DNA of 64,000 bases from Arthrinium phaeospermum (taxonomy: Eukaryota; Ascomycota; Sordariomycetes; Amphisphaeriales; Apiosporaceae), in the NCBI GenBank assembly GCA_006503535.1, contig QYRS01000011.1, forward strand, positions 1,178,001 to 1,242,000, written 5' to 3'. Below, one piece after another: positions 1 to 11,960 of the stretch (position 1 is its first letter; every line of letters starts with the position of its first letter). Made by a program: the position numbers and the translations under genes. Under the pieces are notes generated by a model. It was not told the DNA's origin and ran no database searches. It saw only the letters and a program-made list of their open reading frames with translations.

Positions 1-2157
1 GCGATGAAAGAGGGGGGAGGATGTTGGATGCCAACCGAGGCTGTAGTTAGAGATACAGCCGTGGAGAGCTGAAGAGCAAGCATTGTTCGTGTCCCCGTAA
101 CACGAGCTGGGCAGGCTGGAGGGCTTGTTCTACCGTGCCACAGCCCACTACCAGGCCGATGGGATCTGATCTGTTTCGACGCTGCGGATCTCCGGTTCCT
201 GTCGGCGATACAATCTGCATCTGTATTCAGCTCAGCTCAGGCTCCATCACCGGCGCGGTGGCTTCCTGGGCTAGAACGGGCTTTCGGCTTGGGACAACGT
301 TGGCAGGGCGTCATTGGGGCTGCAGCCTTTTGGCGTTGAACAGCTATGTGTGAGGCTCAAACAAAGAAGGATGCGGAGTGATCCGAAGCCGGGGGGAGGA
401 AGGTCAGTCATAGGCTAACGGATAGGCTAATAGGTGGCTGGGCTATCAGACAGGGTTGGAGGATCTTTACGACGAGACACACATCGTACCCGACACTATG
501 GGACAGCGGGCGAGAAGAGAGAGAGAGTCCAAGCATACATCTCGGGAGATGCAAGTAACGTAACGTTACAGAGTGGAGCCATTCACCGCCGTGCTGGATA
601 TTAAATCTCTTGGCATGCGATCCGTGGCTCAGCTCTCAGGTCCAAAGCGAGCGAAGGATACACTCAAACTGCCCAGGTACGAGAAATCCAGCGATGCATT
701 GCTTCAATTCGACCTTGATGACGATGTTGGTCTTGTAGCAAATGTTAGCCCGTAAAGGTCAGAGGCATGACACTTCTGCGAGTGGCTATGCCAGTAGAGA
801 GCTTCGATTTTGGATAGTCATAGGTAGGCAAGTAGGTGAGCACGTAAGACGGACGAACCTTTCTATCTTCGGTTTGAGGACCATCGCTTACGACGCCCAT
901 GTCTTAGATCCTCGAACCTGGCATCCGAGCCGGATGTGCAAATTAGGTAGGTAGAAGAGTCAGCCACCGTCGGCGAATGGACTTAAGAGCAATTTCGACG
1001 CGGGACCTCTACCATGCAACCCGAGCTCGAGGTAGTGGCTGTACGTGTACAGTCGTTGAAGGCATTAGTAAATACATGGTTCGCATGTGATTTGGGACTC
1101 ACCGGAGTCGACGAATGTGTTCTCATAAGACGCACGACAGGGCGTGGGGGGTCATCGTCCTCCCCTGTGATGCGGAACCTTACGCAGACGTTGTGCGAGG
1201 TGGTTATCGGCGAATAGAACGTATAGCCACGGTGAATATCATGTTTCAGGGGTCGACGATTGGCTTCGCGGGCAGTCGGCTACGCTGGGTATACTCATGT
1301 CATAAAATGTCCCGATTACTCAGTACGGCCGACGAGGCGCCGAAGTGCATAGCCTCGCCGGTGAAGAGAAGAGGCGTGTGTGGTCATAGGCTCCGATCCG
1401 TCTCAGGGTCCCTGAGGCATTGTTTTGGTCACTCACGGTGTGCCGGCGGTGAAGGGGTATACGTTGAGGCTGAAAGGGGTTAAGTTCGGAAAGGTCCTCT
1501 CTGTTACCAACCTGGGGTTCTCTCGTACCTGCTAATAAAAGTACGCGCATGCAAGCTAGGAAACGCCGTCACCACATGCCTGTAAACTTCTGCAGTCACG
1601 CAGTTTGTCTGAGTCTTTCTTAGCTCAGAAGTGCGGCGCCTGCTACCCTGCTGTTCTTGTCTGGGACACAGAGAAAGTAGGTAGTAGTACATAAGGTAAG
1701 TAAGTAAGAAACGAAGTGCAATTGCGACTTCATGTTGAGTTGCTGCTGTAAGAGCGGGCTAGAGAAATTAGCCCATCAGCTCAGTAACATAATTATAATC
1801 AGGATATCATGCGAGCTTGCGAGCATGATAATCCTGATCGGGCTGAGTGAGGTACGTACTCAACTAGCCACACCCTTTGGGGGCTGGTGTATGCACGGGC
1901 GCTGCCATGTCTGGCTTATGTTTGATTGCGTGGCCGTCTGCTAGCAGACAGACCACGCCGCACAGGCCTCTGTCGTGCAAGCATGAGCTGAGAGTGATGC
2001 ATTCGGTGAATTGTACGCTTGCAGTGCACTGCTGCTTTGCTTTGTCCTTGCGATCCAGTAGGTAGATAGTTGAATAAACCCTTCAAGGTATAAAATCAAT
2101 ACGGAATATCCCTAAGAACTAAGTAAACATATCCTGATTAATATTATTAATCTCAAT
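1..2157. other. Gene-free stretch of ordinary base composition
   Basis: I see no supportable gene here. Open frames are short, overlap on both strands and resemble no family I know. The base composition is like that of the right-hand gene-rich part, so this is not part of the RIP-mutated block. The only clear structures are two neighbouring inverted repeats near 1756-1838, listed separately. It could hold the untranslated end of a gene lying to the left, or a degraded non-repetitive sequence. Confidence 0.5.
1756..1838. repeat. Two adjacent inverted repeats (potential hairpins)
   Basis: The first is a perfect 6-bp stem, GGGCTA ... TAGCCC, at about 1756-1774 with a 7-nt loop. The second is larger: ATCAGGATATCATGC at 1798-1812 faces GCATGATAATCCTGAT at 1823-1838. 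That gives a 15-bp stem with one bulged base and a 10-nt loop. No gene is recognisable beside them, so they are not assigned as terminators. Confidence 0.5.
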
Positions 2158-2763
2158 ATGCTTGAACCTACGCTCAAAGTATCGCAAGTCTTGTCTGAGG
2201 AACAGCAGCAGCAGCAGCAGCAGCAGCAGCTTATATAGAGGGGGGTTCGTAGCAGCCAACAGCTTTATTCAGAGGGTAGTCGTGGCGAGGCCCCTTTTGA
2301 ACTTCGTCCTCTTCCTCTTCGGAGTCGTCCACGTCATCAAGGAACATCACATTCTACAACTTCGGCGTCCAGAAACACGAGTACTAGCATAACATTCCAA
2401 ACAGGTCGATCTAATCCTCGGAATCCAAATCAACCGCAACGGTACACTTTAACCCCAAGTCTCAATCGCAATCGCAATACACTCCTTAAAGAAGAGATAC
2501 CTGAGCACGGCTCCGAGCTTACTGCGACTCCTCGCGATACGGCATTGCAGACCTTGGATCAGCAACAGCTCAATGCCATGCTCCCTAAGGCCTTGTTAGA
2601 GCAGAAGAAGAAGAAGAAGAAGAAGAAGAAGCAGAGGCAGAGGCAGAGGCAGAGGCAAATCCCTCGGGGACATCGTCAGGGGCCCAGGCACTTTGGGCCC
2701 CCTCCGCCCCCTCCGCCTCCCTCTGCACCTTCGGCTACGATTATAGCGGGCGTTTCATCTTAA
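2158..2763 (+). pseudogene. Broken low-complexity ORF, possibly a retroelement Gag-like N-terminus
   Basis: From the ATG at 2158 one frame stays open to TAA at 2761-2763 (about 201 codons), except for a single TAG at 2236-2238. The product would be very biased: a run of nine Gln from a CAG repeat (2203-2229), a Ser/Thr/Arg/Pro-rich middle, a Leu/Gln-rich stretch, a Lys run from AAG repeats (about 2604-2630), alternating Gln-Arg from CAGAGG repeats (to about 2655), and a Pro run. The TAG could be a C-to-T change of CAG, the commonest RIP nonsense mutation. I recognise no domain. Gag-like is a guess from its charge and its place at the edge of the transposon block. Confidence 0.3.
2203..2229 (+). 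repeat. CAG trinucleotide microsatellite (9 units)
   Basis: Nine perfect CAG units lie in the reading frame of the broken ORF and encode poly-Gln. A second trinucleotide run (AAG) and a hexanucleotide run (CAGAGG) follow about 400 bp downstream in the same frame. Confidence 0.85.
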
Positions 2764-3038
2764 TTAGCAATATCTTATATACGATATAGAGTATATTAAT
2801 TATCTCTATTAAGCAATTAAAGTAAAGGAGGCCTTAGTCGCTATGCTTTACGATATTTCGTGGGGTAGCAATGCTCTGCGTCACGTGGAGGTGGGAGGTG
2901 GGGGTAATTCAATTGGAGCTTCCTTAAGTATTACCTACCTGTCAATCCTAATTCGCCAATTAAATTTATTTCCTGCGCTGCCCTTTACATCAATCAACCT
3001 TCCCCCATAATCCTCCCTTCAAATCGTTAGTTCGTAAT
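2764..3038. other. Left transition into AT-rich block
   Basis: Composition shifts from gene-like to AT-rich across this interval. A short GC-richer patch remains around 2865-2920. No gene, terminal repeat or target-site duplication is recognisable. The stretch ends where alignable sequence of element copy A begins, near 3039. Confidence 0.4.
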
Positions 3039-3244
3039 CTATCAACAACCATTAACATTCCGCGATAGCGACTTTACAAAATCCCGCCGCTCGCACAAAT
3101 AAATTAACTATAAAGTTTCTTAAAGTCATTAAAAAAGTATAAAATATTTTTTTTATTTATAAAATTAATTATTACTTTTTTTCCGTATAGTTTTTAACTT
3201 ATTACTTATATTTTATTTTCTATCCAAATTAATTATTAAGTTAT

Positions 3245-3843
3245 TATCGAGCGCTTAAATTTCCGTAACGTCGAAATCGCTAAAGCTTATTACGCGGCGC
3301 TACTTAAATTATACGAGCTTAAGGCTTTCTTAACCGTCTACGATATAAAACAAGTTTAAATCGCCGTTATTACCCTATTTAAAATTACGGTAAGCTTATC
3401 CTATCGCCACTTATATTATACCGTAACTAATATTCTTACTATAAATCGATTAATAAAACATAATAACCCGGTCCGTAATCTCGACCGTCAACGAGGCTAA
3501 AACTATATACCCTTACTTAATCTAGCTCGAAAAATCGCACAGCTCCCGCCGCTTATTAAAATCCGGCCCCCCCGAAATTATCGACCTTATCGGCGAATCG
3601 TCAGATCCCGAAGGCGATACCACTATTCGATAAAACTCTCTTTTACGCTCGGCCTTGCGCGTATTCGTAGAGCGCCAGCCCGACTTCACGCGTGTTACCC
3701 TACGTATTTCCCCGCCTCCCCTAACTGCCAGCGCTCGTGCGCTGCTACAACGAACTCCTCAGCCTTACCGCTTCCGCTATATGACCCCCGAGCAGCTGTC
3801 CGGCGATTCCGAGCGTACTCTGGTCCAACGTAGCGATCTAATC
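3245..3843 (+). pseudogene. First ORF of copy A, conserved start and copy-specific end
   Basis: Translation of the plus strand gives a recognisable shared peptide in A and B (motif ERLNFRNVEIAK, then EIIDLIGESSDPEG further on). It is interrupted by TAG/TAA codons and at least one frame change or intron. After the codons for about 'TTIR.NS' (near 3640) the A and B sequences become unrelated. In A the tail is GC-rich and open to TAG at 3844. The family is unknown to me. The pattern is a RIP-mutated shared 5' part joined to an unmutated copy-specific 3' part. Confidence 0.4.
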
Positions 3844-4544
3844 TAGGATATGGTACGGACCTCGATACACGGCCTACGGCCTTTTACTTCCCAGAATAAG
3901 GTTACTTAGTATAGAGTTATAAACACGGTCGAATTGGCTTGGAATTAATCTCGAAAGTTTCTATATATATAATATTCCAGCTAGGTAACACTTAATAATT
4001 TTATAATATAACATCCGTAATACGGCTATATTTATAATAAACAGCACTAACTCGTATATAGTGACCGTACTATGCCTAGCCCCATTTCTATCTATAATAT
4101 ATTCGTAAGTTCAATTCTTTTAAGGTCGCCGCCTGCTCGTTTTAGCCGTCACTTTTACTTTATTTAGTACAAAGGCTGCCTGCCTTAGTTATCTAACACA
4201 ATTCTCGTTTAAGTCCTACATTTCTAATTGCGATACCTATTATCCTCGGGTTTACTTTTTTTATTTATAAACCCTAAATTTCGGGCATTATATTTTAAAA
4301 ATTAATACCTTTTTTATAACCGTTTTAACATTTTTAACCTCGCCGTCGCCTTTTATACCCCCTAAGCTTTATCGTTATCATAGCGGGCGCCTAGGACGAT
4401 AAGCTAGAGCTAAAGGGCATCAATAAGCTGGGCGTCAACGTGAATAGCTATTTTTAACCCTCCTACGCTTCTTGATTTCTAATATATCCTTTAGTATTTA
4501 TAGATTATATTCGAGTTCGCCTTAACCTAAGACCGCCCAGTCGA

Positions 4545-5255
4545 ACCCGTGCCATACCTCAAACGAGTGCTTAATGCGGCCCCCCTTACCGGATGCAATA
4601 TATATGCCCTTCCCGGCCGCACTCTACGCTACTATCTTCTACCTGATACTGGCGTATATGGCGCCTAAGCCAAGTCTGATACCACTCCGTCTACCCTGCT
4701 CCGGGTTTGCCAGAAGTAGTATCGGGTCATCACGGAGACGCCTTCGGTTTGGTATAAGAATAATGTCATTTACTTTTACGATCACGCCTCTATACTAAGT
4801 ACGCTCTCTCTGCTCCTTACACGACACCGCACTCATCTACTCCGGCACGTCGTTCTCGGGCCTCATTTTGGCGAGCTAGCCTTGTTTGAGCCGTTCGGCG
4901 TCACTCACGATATCGGCCCATCTCTAAGCTAAGCAGTCGATATCCTGCAGTCCCTTCGGCACGACGCAACGATTACACTGCTCCTCCCTTAAACCCCCTC
5001 TTCGGCCCCTACTTCCAAGATCTTTCTCGAAGGCTTGAAGCTCCGGCAGCTCTTGAAATCCCTCTTGGCATATTTGATACACACCTCTCCTGATAAGAAG
5101 TCGGTTATAAACCTCCCGGGCTTTGAGGTGGCTATCCACATAGGCTAACGCACCTTTCTTACCCTTGGTCAGGATATTATTAACGCCCTCCCTTCGGACA
5201 TCCCCGCCCTCCGAAAGCCTGGCGTTGCCCCCCTTTTTTATACATTTATAAACGA
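4545..5255. other. Copy-specific island in A (about 710 bp, near-normal GC)
   Basis: This segment is flanked by sequence that aligns with copy B (left near 4515-4540, right from 5255), but it does not itself align with the segment at the same place in B. The minus strand is open from about 5454 down to 4924. It is Arg/Gly-rich upstream and contains a more protein-like part (about 4930-5250) with charged helical character. Its first 60 or so codons lie in the shared flank, so the ORF may be partly fortuitous. No domain is recognised. Confidence 0.35.
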
Positions 5256-6170
5256 GCTCGTCGATCGCCGTGCCGTCATATTCGAAAGATAGTAATAATA
5301 ACGGGTTTAGCAACGAAAGGAACAATAAACCAAGTAGGCTAATTACGGCTACCCCGTATCGTCGCCGAATGCCACGGTTAATACCGAATCGAGCGGCCTG
5401 GCCGTGCCCCCCGGCCGTACCCCCCGGTACCCTTCTTACGGCCAGATACAACAACTTAACTAAAATTATTACGTTAATAAATTCCTCCTCTTACCCCTCG
5501 GCCAACGCCTACCTATACGATAAATTCTACGTTCTCGTAATATTAACCTAACCTTTAAATTTAAGATTTTACGCGGTAATAGCGTCTCGGCGACTTATTA
5601 TAGCTACTAATTTTTAAAGGTTTATAGGTATTAATTAAGATATTTTTTTAATAATATTTTAAAATTATAAGATTCTATAAGGCACTAAATATACGTTCTT
5701 ATTACGATTTATTCAAATTATTATTGATGTAATATTAGCAGGGTTTTATTATTTATAAGCTTCGATGGCTAGGTAGTTTTTTATAAATACATCACCATTA
5801 TAATGCATTTAATTGTTGCTGGCCCCGTGACCCAGTTGCAGTCGTTCGAGGGCAGTAAAATTTAGGCCTTTCAGATTCACGAGTTCTTCACTTGTTTCTA
5901 TTTTGTTTAATGGTCAGGTTTTGCCTCACGTTAGGTTTTATTTTCCATCCCAAACCGCAGGCCACCTTTTCATCTTAAATATTTCCATCTTTCTCCCACC
6001 ACCCCTTCAACCTAAATAATCACAACAAGCTCGAATTTATTTCTACCTACCGTTTTTACTACGTAAACTTAGTAATTTCATTTCTTTATCAATAATTCAA
6101 AGCTATATTCCTTTTTTAATATATATATTATTAATCTTGCGCTAATTATACGTTCACTACCATTCTAATT

Positions 6171-6188
6171 CCCCCCCCCCCCCCCCCC
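6171..6188 (+). repeat. 18-base poly-C run in copy A
   Basis: Eighteen consecutive C residues stand in otherwise strongly AT-rich sequence. The matching place in copy B (near 20490) has only a short C-rich stretch. RIP prefers C before A, so an uninterrupted C run is largely protected. It may also have expanded by slippage after RIP. Confidence 0.8.
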
Positions 6189-6729
6189 TCTACAGCACAT
6201 ATTCAACACATCTCGCACTCCTTCCTACCCATCATCAACGACAACTCTACTAACCTAGGCTGGGCCTGCCAGGTCGTCATCCGCAATCCCATTTCCTAAA
6301 ACACATACCTACGCTGCTATAAAAGAAGTTAAATAAATAATTTTTAAAAAAATATATTTAATATTTTATACCTACCGCTTTTAATAACGCAAATCCCTAC
6401 GGTTTTAACTATTTATAATCGTGAAGCCCGGGTTAAAAATATATTAAATAATAAAACGATCGTAATAATAAAATTTGTTATATAAATATAATAATATAAC
6501 TAAGGCTTATAATTTCTTTTTAAACGGCGACGACGACCTTATTAGCTTTAAAAATTAAAAACGTACTATTAATAAATATATTAAAAAGGGTAAAAATTTA
6601 TATTAGGTTATGTTATAAAACTCGATTAATAATTTTAACAATAATTTCCTCGTCGTACTCTTTAAAGGAAAGCGAGGGGCCGGTGCTTTTAATATTATTT
6701 TATGTAACGACGAGCCGACAGCTTTCCTA

Positions 6730-7660
6730 CGTGGTATATATTTTTCGCCGTTTATTTATTATTTTTTTATTAATAATATTTATTATTATAATTTTAATTA
6801 ATTAGGATTAAATAAAATAGTTATTATAAAACCTTAGTATTTATATCTTTTTAACCCGTAATCGATTCGAAACTCTTTAGCCGAATAATATTAAACTTAT
6901 AACTTCGGAATTAAAAATATTACAATTATTATTATATCGGGCGACAGCCTATCGGGCTTACGGCTAATCTTTATTACCCTAGTAGCTTAACGAAGCTAGA
7001 CCCCTAAAACTAACTCGGCCTTAACGGCTCTTAATTCTTAGTAAAATTCTATCCATATTATACTAACAAAGGAACCTATTATCGATTAAAACGTTTACAG
7101 TATACTTGCCGTCTTCGGTACCTCGCCTGCCCAGTAGCGGACCACGAGCCATAATTTTTTTAATTAATTAACGATTAACCGCCTAATTTTTAATCAGCTT
7201 AACGGGTTCTTTGCCCGTTCCGTAGGCTTATTGCCGGACGTCAGCGTCCTAATGGGGTATATTAAGAATAATACGGTCCACCCGGACCTGAAAAGATGTC
7301 AAGCTGTCGTCGTTTGGCTCGATACGCATCCCGCGGCCAGATTGCAGTTCCGAACCCTCAACAAGAACTACGAGAATAACATTATTGACGCGCGTAATAT
7401 AATCCACAGGATCCGGCACTCGTACGCGGATTACGCACAGGTCCGTCGTAGCGAGGTTACTTTATTTCGACCGTGGGACAACTACACCGATTCTTAGTTC
7501 AAGGACGAAATCAAGCTGGTTACTTAACGCGTCCCTCTCCCTCAATTTAAATATATTATTCGGTTGTCCGAAATAAGGGCCGACATTGAAGAGATCATAA
7601 TAAACCGCGCAAACGAGGCAAACCCCTTTGTTTAAAAAAGGGAAGTTACCCGATAGACTT
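6730..7660 (+). pseudogene. Unrecognised ORF of copy A (about 310 codons, several RIP stops)
   Basis: One frame runs through about 930 bp with roughly a dozen stops, nearly all TAG/TAA where copy B or context suggests Gln or Trp. The best-preserved part is 7231-7497 (motifs LLPDVSVLMGYIKN, EVTLFRPWDNYTDS). Copy B encodes the same motifs in the same frame (EVTLYRSWYNYIDS), so this was a real protein. Between those motifs the peptides differ strongly. I cannot name the family. It lies upstream of the minus-strand gene and the recombinase. Confidence 0.45.
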
Positions 7661-8109
7661 ATAGTTTCGTTCAATAAATTCTTATATTTAATTTTTAATA
7701 TTTTATAATAAAATTGGAATTTTATCGTTTTTATTAAAAAAAACCTAGCATAGAGTTTTATAAGGGTAAAAATTATCCCTTTTCTATCGTGATACTTATA
7801 AAGAATACCGTTCTATAATATACTCATGCCCCCGTTTATTTATATTTAAATTTAAATTTTTACCTTATAAAATTTCCTTTTTATTTAAATTAAAAAGTAA
7901 TTAAAAAGAAAATATTTAATTACGTTATTATAGTTTCGTAATATATTTAATTAAAATAAATTATTAGTAATTCTTTTTTATATTATTAATACATACGTAT
8001 AAAACTATTTTATATATATAATAAATCCCCGTAGTTTTACGTTTTAATATTTTACTATATCCGTTATCCCCGCGTTTATTAAATAAATAGCATAATTAAC
8101 CGGCTGTTC

Positions 8110-8680
8110 CTTAGCCCCCCTCTCCAGCTTATTCCTTAAATACTTTCTAGCCCTACCTATCTATAAAGCCTGCCATAACGCCGTCGCCGGTAGCCTCGCA
8201 ATTGCTACAAATATTATGGTATGGCCGATCTACCGCGGCTGCCACGAAGTATTGATGAAATACCTCGCCTAGGACATCGTGCAAGACCTGGTTATTAAGC
8301 GTTTCCCACACCGTATCTTTTAATTAAAATCCCGATCTAAAGGAGGTCTACCGTCTTTCCACGCTATCGACGTATTTAGCGTAAATAATATTCCGTTATA
8401 AATAGATATAATTTTTCGACCTTCTCCGTCACTTCTCGTTCCTTGCTTATTACTTACAGGAATAAGCTAAATAAAACCGCTAACCTGCCCAACGAGTCCA
8501 TTTTTGCGTCGTCGTCCTTCGTAACATCCAGCTTATCCGCGACCTTCGCGGCTTAATCCTTAATAGCTTTTTTATTAGCCGTACCGTCGCTTTAATATAA
8601 TTTCGATAAAATTAAAACGTCGTAATCGGTATAAAAATGTCTAATTACGTTTATAATAAAAGCGGTATATTAAATGCCTA
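8110..8680 (-). pseudogene. Minus-strand gene of copy A with a Cys pair, RIP-damaged
   Basis: On the minus strand a peptide with motifs ADKLDVTKDDDAKMDSLG (about 8480-8530) precedes a GTAAGT that looks like an intron donor. It is followed after about 150 bp by a stretch beginning TVWETLNNQVLHDVLGEVF and continuing to ICSNCEATGDGVMAGF (about 8150-8310). Copy B encodes the same parts. The ICSNC Cys pair may be half of a metal site. I do not recognise the family. Stops are consistent with C-to-T change on either strand. Confidence 0.4.
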
Positions 8681-9770
8681 CTTTTTCGACGGCTTTTTAT
8701 TAACGGCTTATCTTACGTATTAATTAATATAATCTTATAACCTATAACTTTACCCGTCGACACGCGGAAAAATCTATTAATAACTCGTTATTATTTATTA
8801 ACTTATTTTTAATACTATATTCTATAGCATGGTCTCCGAATCCACGATATTTTCTTAATTTTTATATAATAAATTATAATTAATAAAACGTTTCTTATAC
8901 AAGCCGCACGTTTCCGGTAATATTATTCGATAAATATACTTTTTATTATTTAAAAAAGATACGGAAATCGAATAAAACGGCTTTATAAAATAATAAATAA
9001 AAAAGGAGCTAATAAATATTTTAAACTTTAGAAATATTATTAACCGGCTAATATTTTCTAAATAAGGACTATCGCCTATTTTATTTATTATTATAAATAA
9101 ATAAAGGAATTAATTAAATATTAAACGACTTTTTTAAATAACTATTAATAATTTAAACCAATTAGTATAAAATTAGTTTAATTAATAACGGTTAAATTAA
9201 ATAATTTCTCGCCTTAAAAAAGGTGGGTAGGCGGCAGCTTAAGCTTTTTCGTCCGTTATAAGTAGCTCCTTCCTTACTTGATATATTTTAAAAATACTTA
9301 ATTGATTTTAAACAGCTAACTCACACCGGTTATCCCACACTCCCCGCTGCCATTAAATCCCCGTTTAATTAAAAAGTTCCTCCTAGGTTAAGTACCTCGC
9401 CAACACCTCTAATTTCTATTAATTTCCCCGTCGTCCATCCTAATACCTAACCGCTACCATATTTTAAACTTTAAATACATACTTAACTAACTTACTATCC
9501 CAGAGTCCTAATCGCTTACTAAATAATACCGCCCGGTTATACAGTTATTATTATTTTTATTTTTTAATTACCTATTTAATCGATTAATATACGCACTACC
9601 TTATTTAAATATTATACTCCTAAACTTTTATATAATATTTAGCTAGCGGAATAATATTTTTTTTCGTAACTTAAAACGATACTCGTACCTAATATACCCC
9701 GGCCATATTTTACTATAATAATAATTAAAATTTCAACAACGACAAAATAAAATCGTTTTATTATTTATTA

Positions 9771-11330
9771 GCGAAAACTCTTAATATTTTAAACGAACAT
9801 AAAAAATAAAAGCTTAAGGCGAATAAGAAAGGTTTTCGAATACGGTTTAAAAGATTGCTCGTCCGGGTTATTAAAGGCGGGCTGCACTTACCTAATCCTG
9901 CCAGTGCACATGTCCAGAAATTATGGACGTTTCGATTTGACGAGTTTCGAGAAACCATCTATAAGGAAGATGTTCTCGCCTTGCCACCCACCATACGCGA
10001 TGTCGAACTATTCGTACCGTATCTGCTCGACGAGCCTCAAGGTGGCAATCAAAAGGGTGTTCTAAACGAATTCTATGTCAGAAGGAGCCTATTCTATATT
10101 ATCCAAGATAATACGATCAAGTATCATCCTGGTTTTGATCTCGTAGCAGCGGAGTTAAAGCGGCTAGGTACGTTCTCGTTTTTCCGCTTTGTGCTCCCCT
10201 TTTTACTTTAACCCGTTTTTTATAAACAATCTTTTAAAGTATTTGTTTACAGAGCGTAAACTTATTTAATTGCCGCAGAGCGACATTTATCCTATCGGCA
10301 CCAAGACTATATTTTTCATATGCTTTAGCATGTTGAAGCGCGCTATAAATTGCGGGACCCCTTTTTAGGACGTTATGGTACAAAAGGTTCTGTCCCTTAC
10401 TATAATAACGGCTTTCGCGTGCAGTACCGGGGGTATTAACCTATTCCGTTATTTTAACAACGAGTATACCCTATTATAGGAATACGTTAAATTACAATAT
10501 CGAGGGAATAATGTTTAGTTTATTAAAATTAAAACTTTTAATGCTTAGGGTAGTAAATATATTCCTTATTATCGTTTCTCCTTTTTATATAATTATTAAC
10601 CTATCCTTTTTAGAATACGAAATAAATATAAATTTTAAAAAACCTTTCCTTTCCCCGACCCTTAATCCTATATTTATATCGTCCGGTTTCTATTTGTGTA
10701 GGCGTTACGCTTTAGCGCCGTTACGACGACGATTTATAAATAACTCGTCGACTTGGTTTAATAGTCGCTTAAGAATTAATTATCCTTCGTCTTTCCCGAA
10801 AGGCTGGTTTTATATAAAATTAGCCGGTATAAAATTACCTATTTTAATTATAAAAAACCCGCCAAGACTAGCCAACTTCTACGCACTTTGAGACAGGGAG
10901 CCGAGGTTATTGGACTTGCAAGCAAACACATTATTCGTGACGTTCGAGCTGGGGCTAGCCGAGAAGTTCTTAAGCTGCCGGACGATTACTTCTAATAGAT
11001 AGATATGGCCACGGTTTAGCACCTCCTTGGCTATTCCGCGGGCGATTCGGAATTTAATATAGCTTATTATTATATTAGGAACGTTATATTAAAGGATATT
11101 TAGGTTCCTAAGGTTCTTGCGTAATTCCTAGAGCCTTTAATCCCGGCCAGCATCGTCTACCACGCCGGCGCCTCGGGAGGACTACCTGCCCGTATTTTAC
11201 CGCCGTTATTATTAACTAGTTCGGATAATAAGTCGCGATTACCTCCCCCGGCTAATTTATTACCTATTATTATCGATATTAACCTCGATTAGCTTTTCGC
11301 CTCGTTCATCCTTTTTACCGGCGAATACGA
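9771..11330 (+). pseudogene. Tyrosine recombinase relic, copy A (DUF3435/Crypton-like)
   Basis: The N-terminal domain is open at 9771-10173 apart from one stop (ILNEHKK...). It is followed by an apparent intron (GTACGT near 10169 to TTACAG near 10251). The catalytic domain is then RIP-damaged: a block around 10385-10500 (FNNEYTLL.EYVKLQ) corresponds to the first catalytic-Arg region of copy B. A late block near 10895-11060 (VRAGASREVLKLP, then LLGYSAG and a Tyr-rich stretch) corresponds to the Box II region. Here Box II reads RDVR instead of the H-x-x-R seen in B, and the His of the following LL.H position is Tyr, so it would be catalytically impaired even without stops. Tyrosine recombinases of this kind mobilise Cryptons and Starships by cutting and joining DNA through a Tyr nucleophile. 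Confidence 0.55.
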
Positions 11331-11659
11331 AAACTAGCAATTTTTTTTACTTATATTATTTAGCTTTAACCCGAATTATAATTTTTATTTATTTATTGCT
11401 ATCGATACTAACTTTTAATAATTATTCGTTTCGTTTATTTTTTTTATCAGCGAATATAAAAATTATTAAAATTATTTACTTATATTATTTAACTTAAAGT
11501 TTTATTTACCCGTCGCTACCGATACTAATTAATTAATTTTTAAAAATGTTATTATTTCGCGAAAATAAAACTTTAATATATATATTAATTTATATTTAAT
11601 ATATACGTAATAATTAATTTTTTTTTATATATTAAATTCTTTTAATTAATACTAATTTT

Positions 11660-11960
11660 TTAAAGTCCCCAGAAACCTAGGCTTCGCTAACGACGACGAT
11701 AACGACGATAACGAAAATGACGAGGATAACGAGGATAACGACGACGAGGATCTTAACCAGCCGCCTCTCGATAATGTAATAAGTGCCGTCATCGCTGCCA
11801 TAAACAACGGCGAGGCCGGCGAACTTTTTAACAGCCCGGAGGATATAATATATACCTTTTATCCACAAAACTTATTTAAAATTCTTATTTCGTCTTTCGC
11901 CGCGTTTATACGGTTTTTTTCAATTACCAATATAATAAAAAGCCGAACTATTCCGTTACC
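11660..11960 (+). pseudogene. Acidic ORF of copy A
   Basis: The plus frame encodes an Asp/Asn/Glu-rich run (from GACGAC/GAGGAT repeats at about 11685-11750). After it comes a conserved peptide (QPPLDN, AVIAAINNGEAGELFN) that copy B repeats almost exactly. It starts after a TACTAAT-like branch site and a CCTAG acceptor-like site, so it may be a 3' exon of the recombinase gene or a separate small gene. No function known. Confidence 0.35.
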
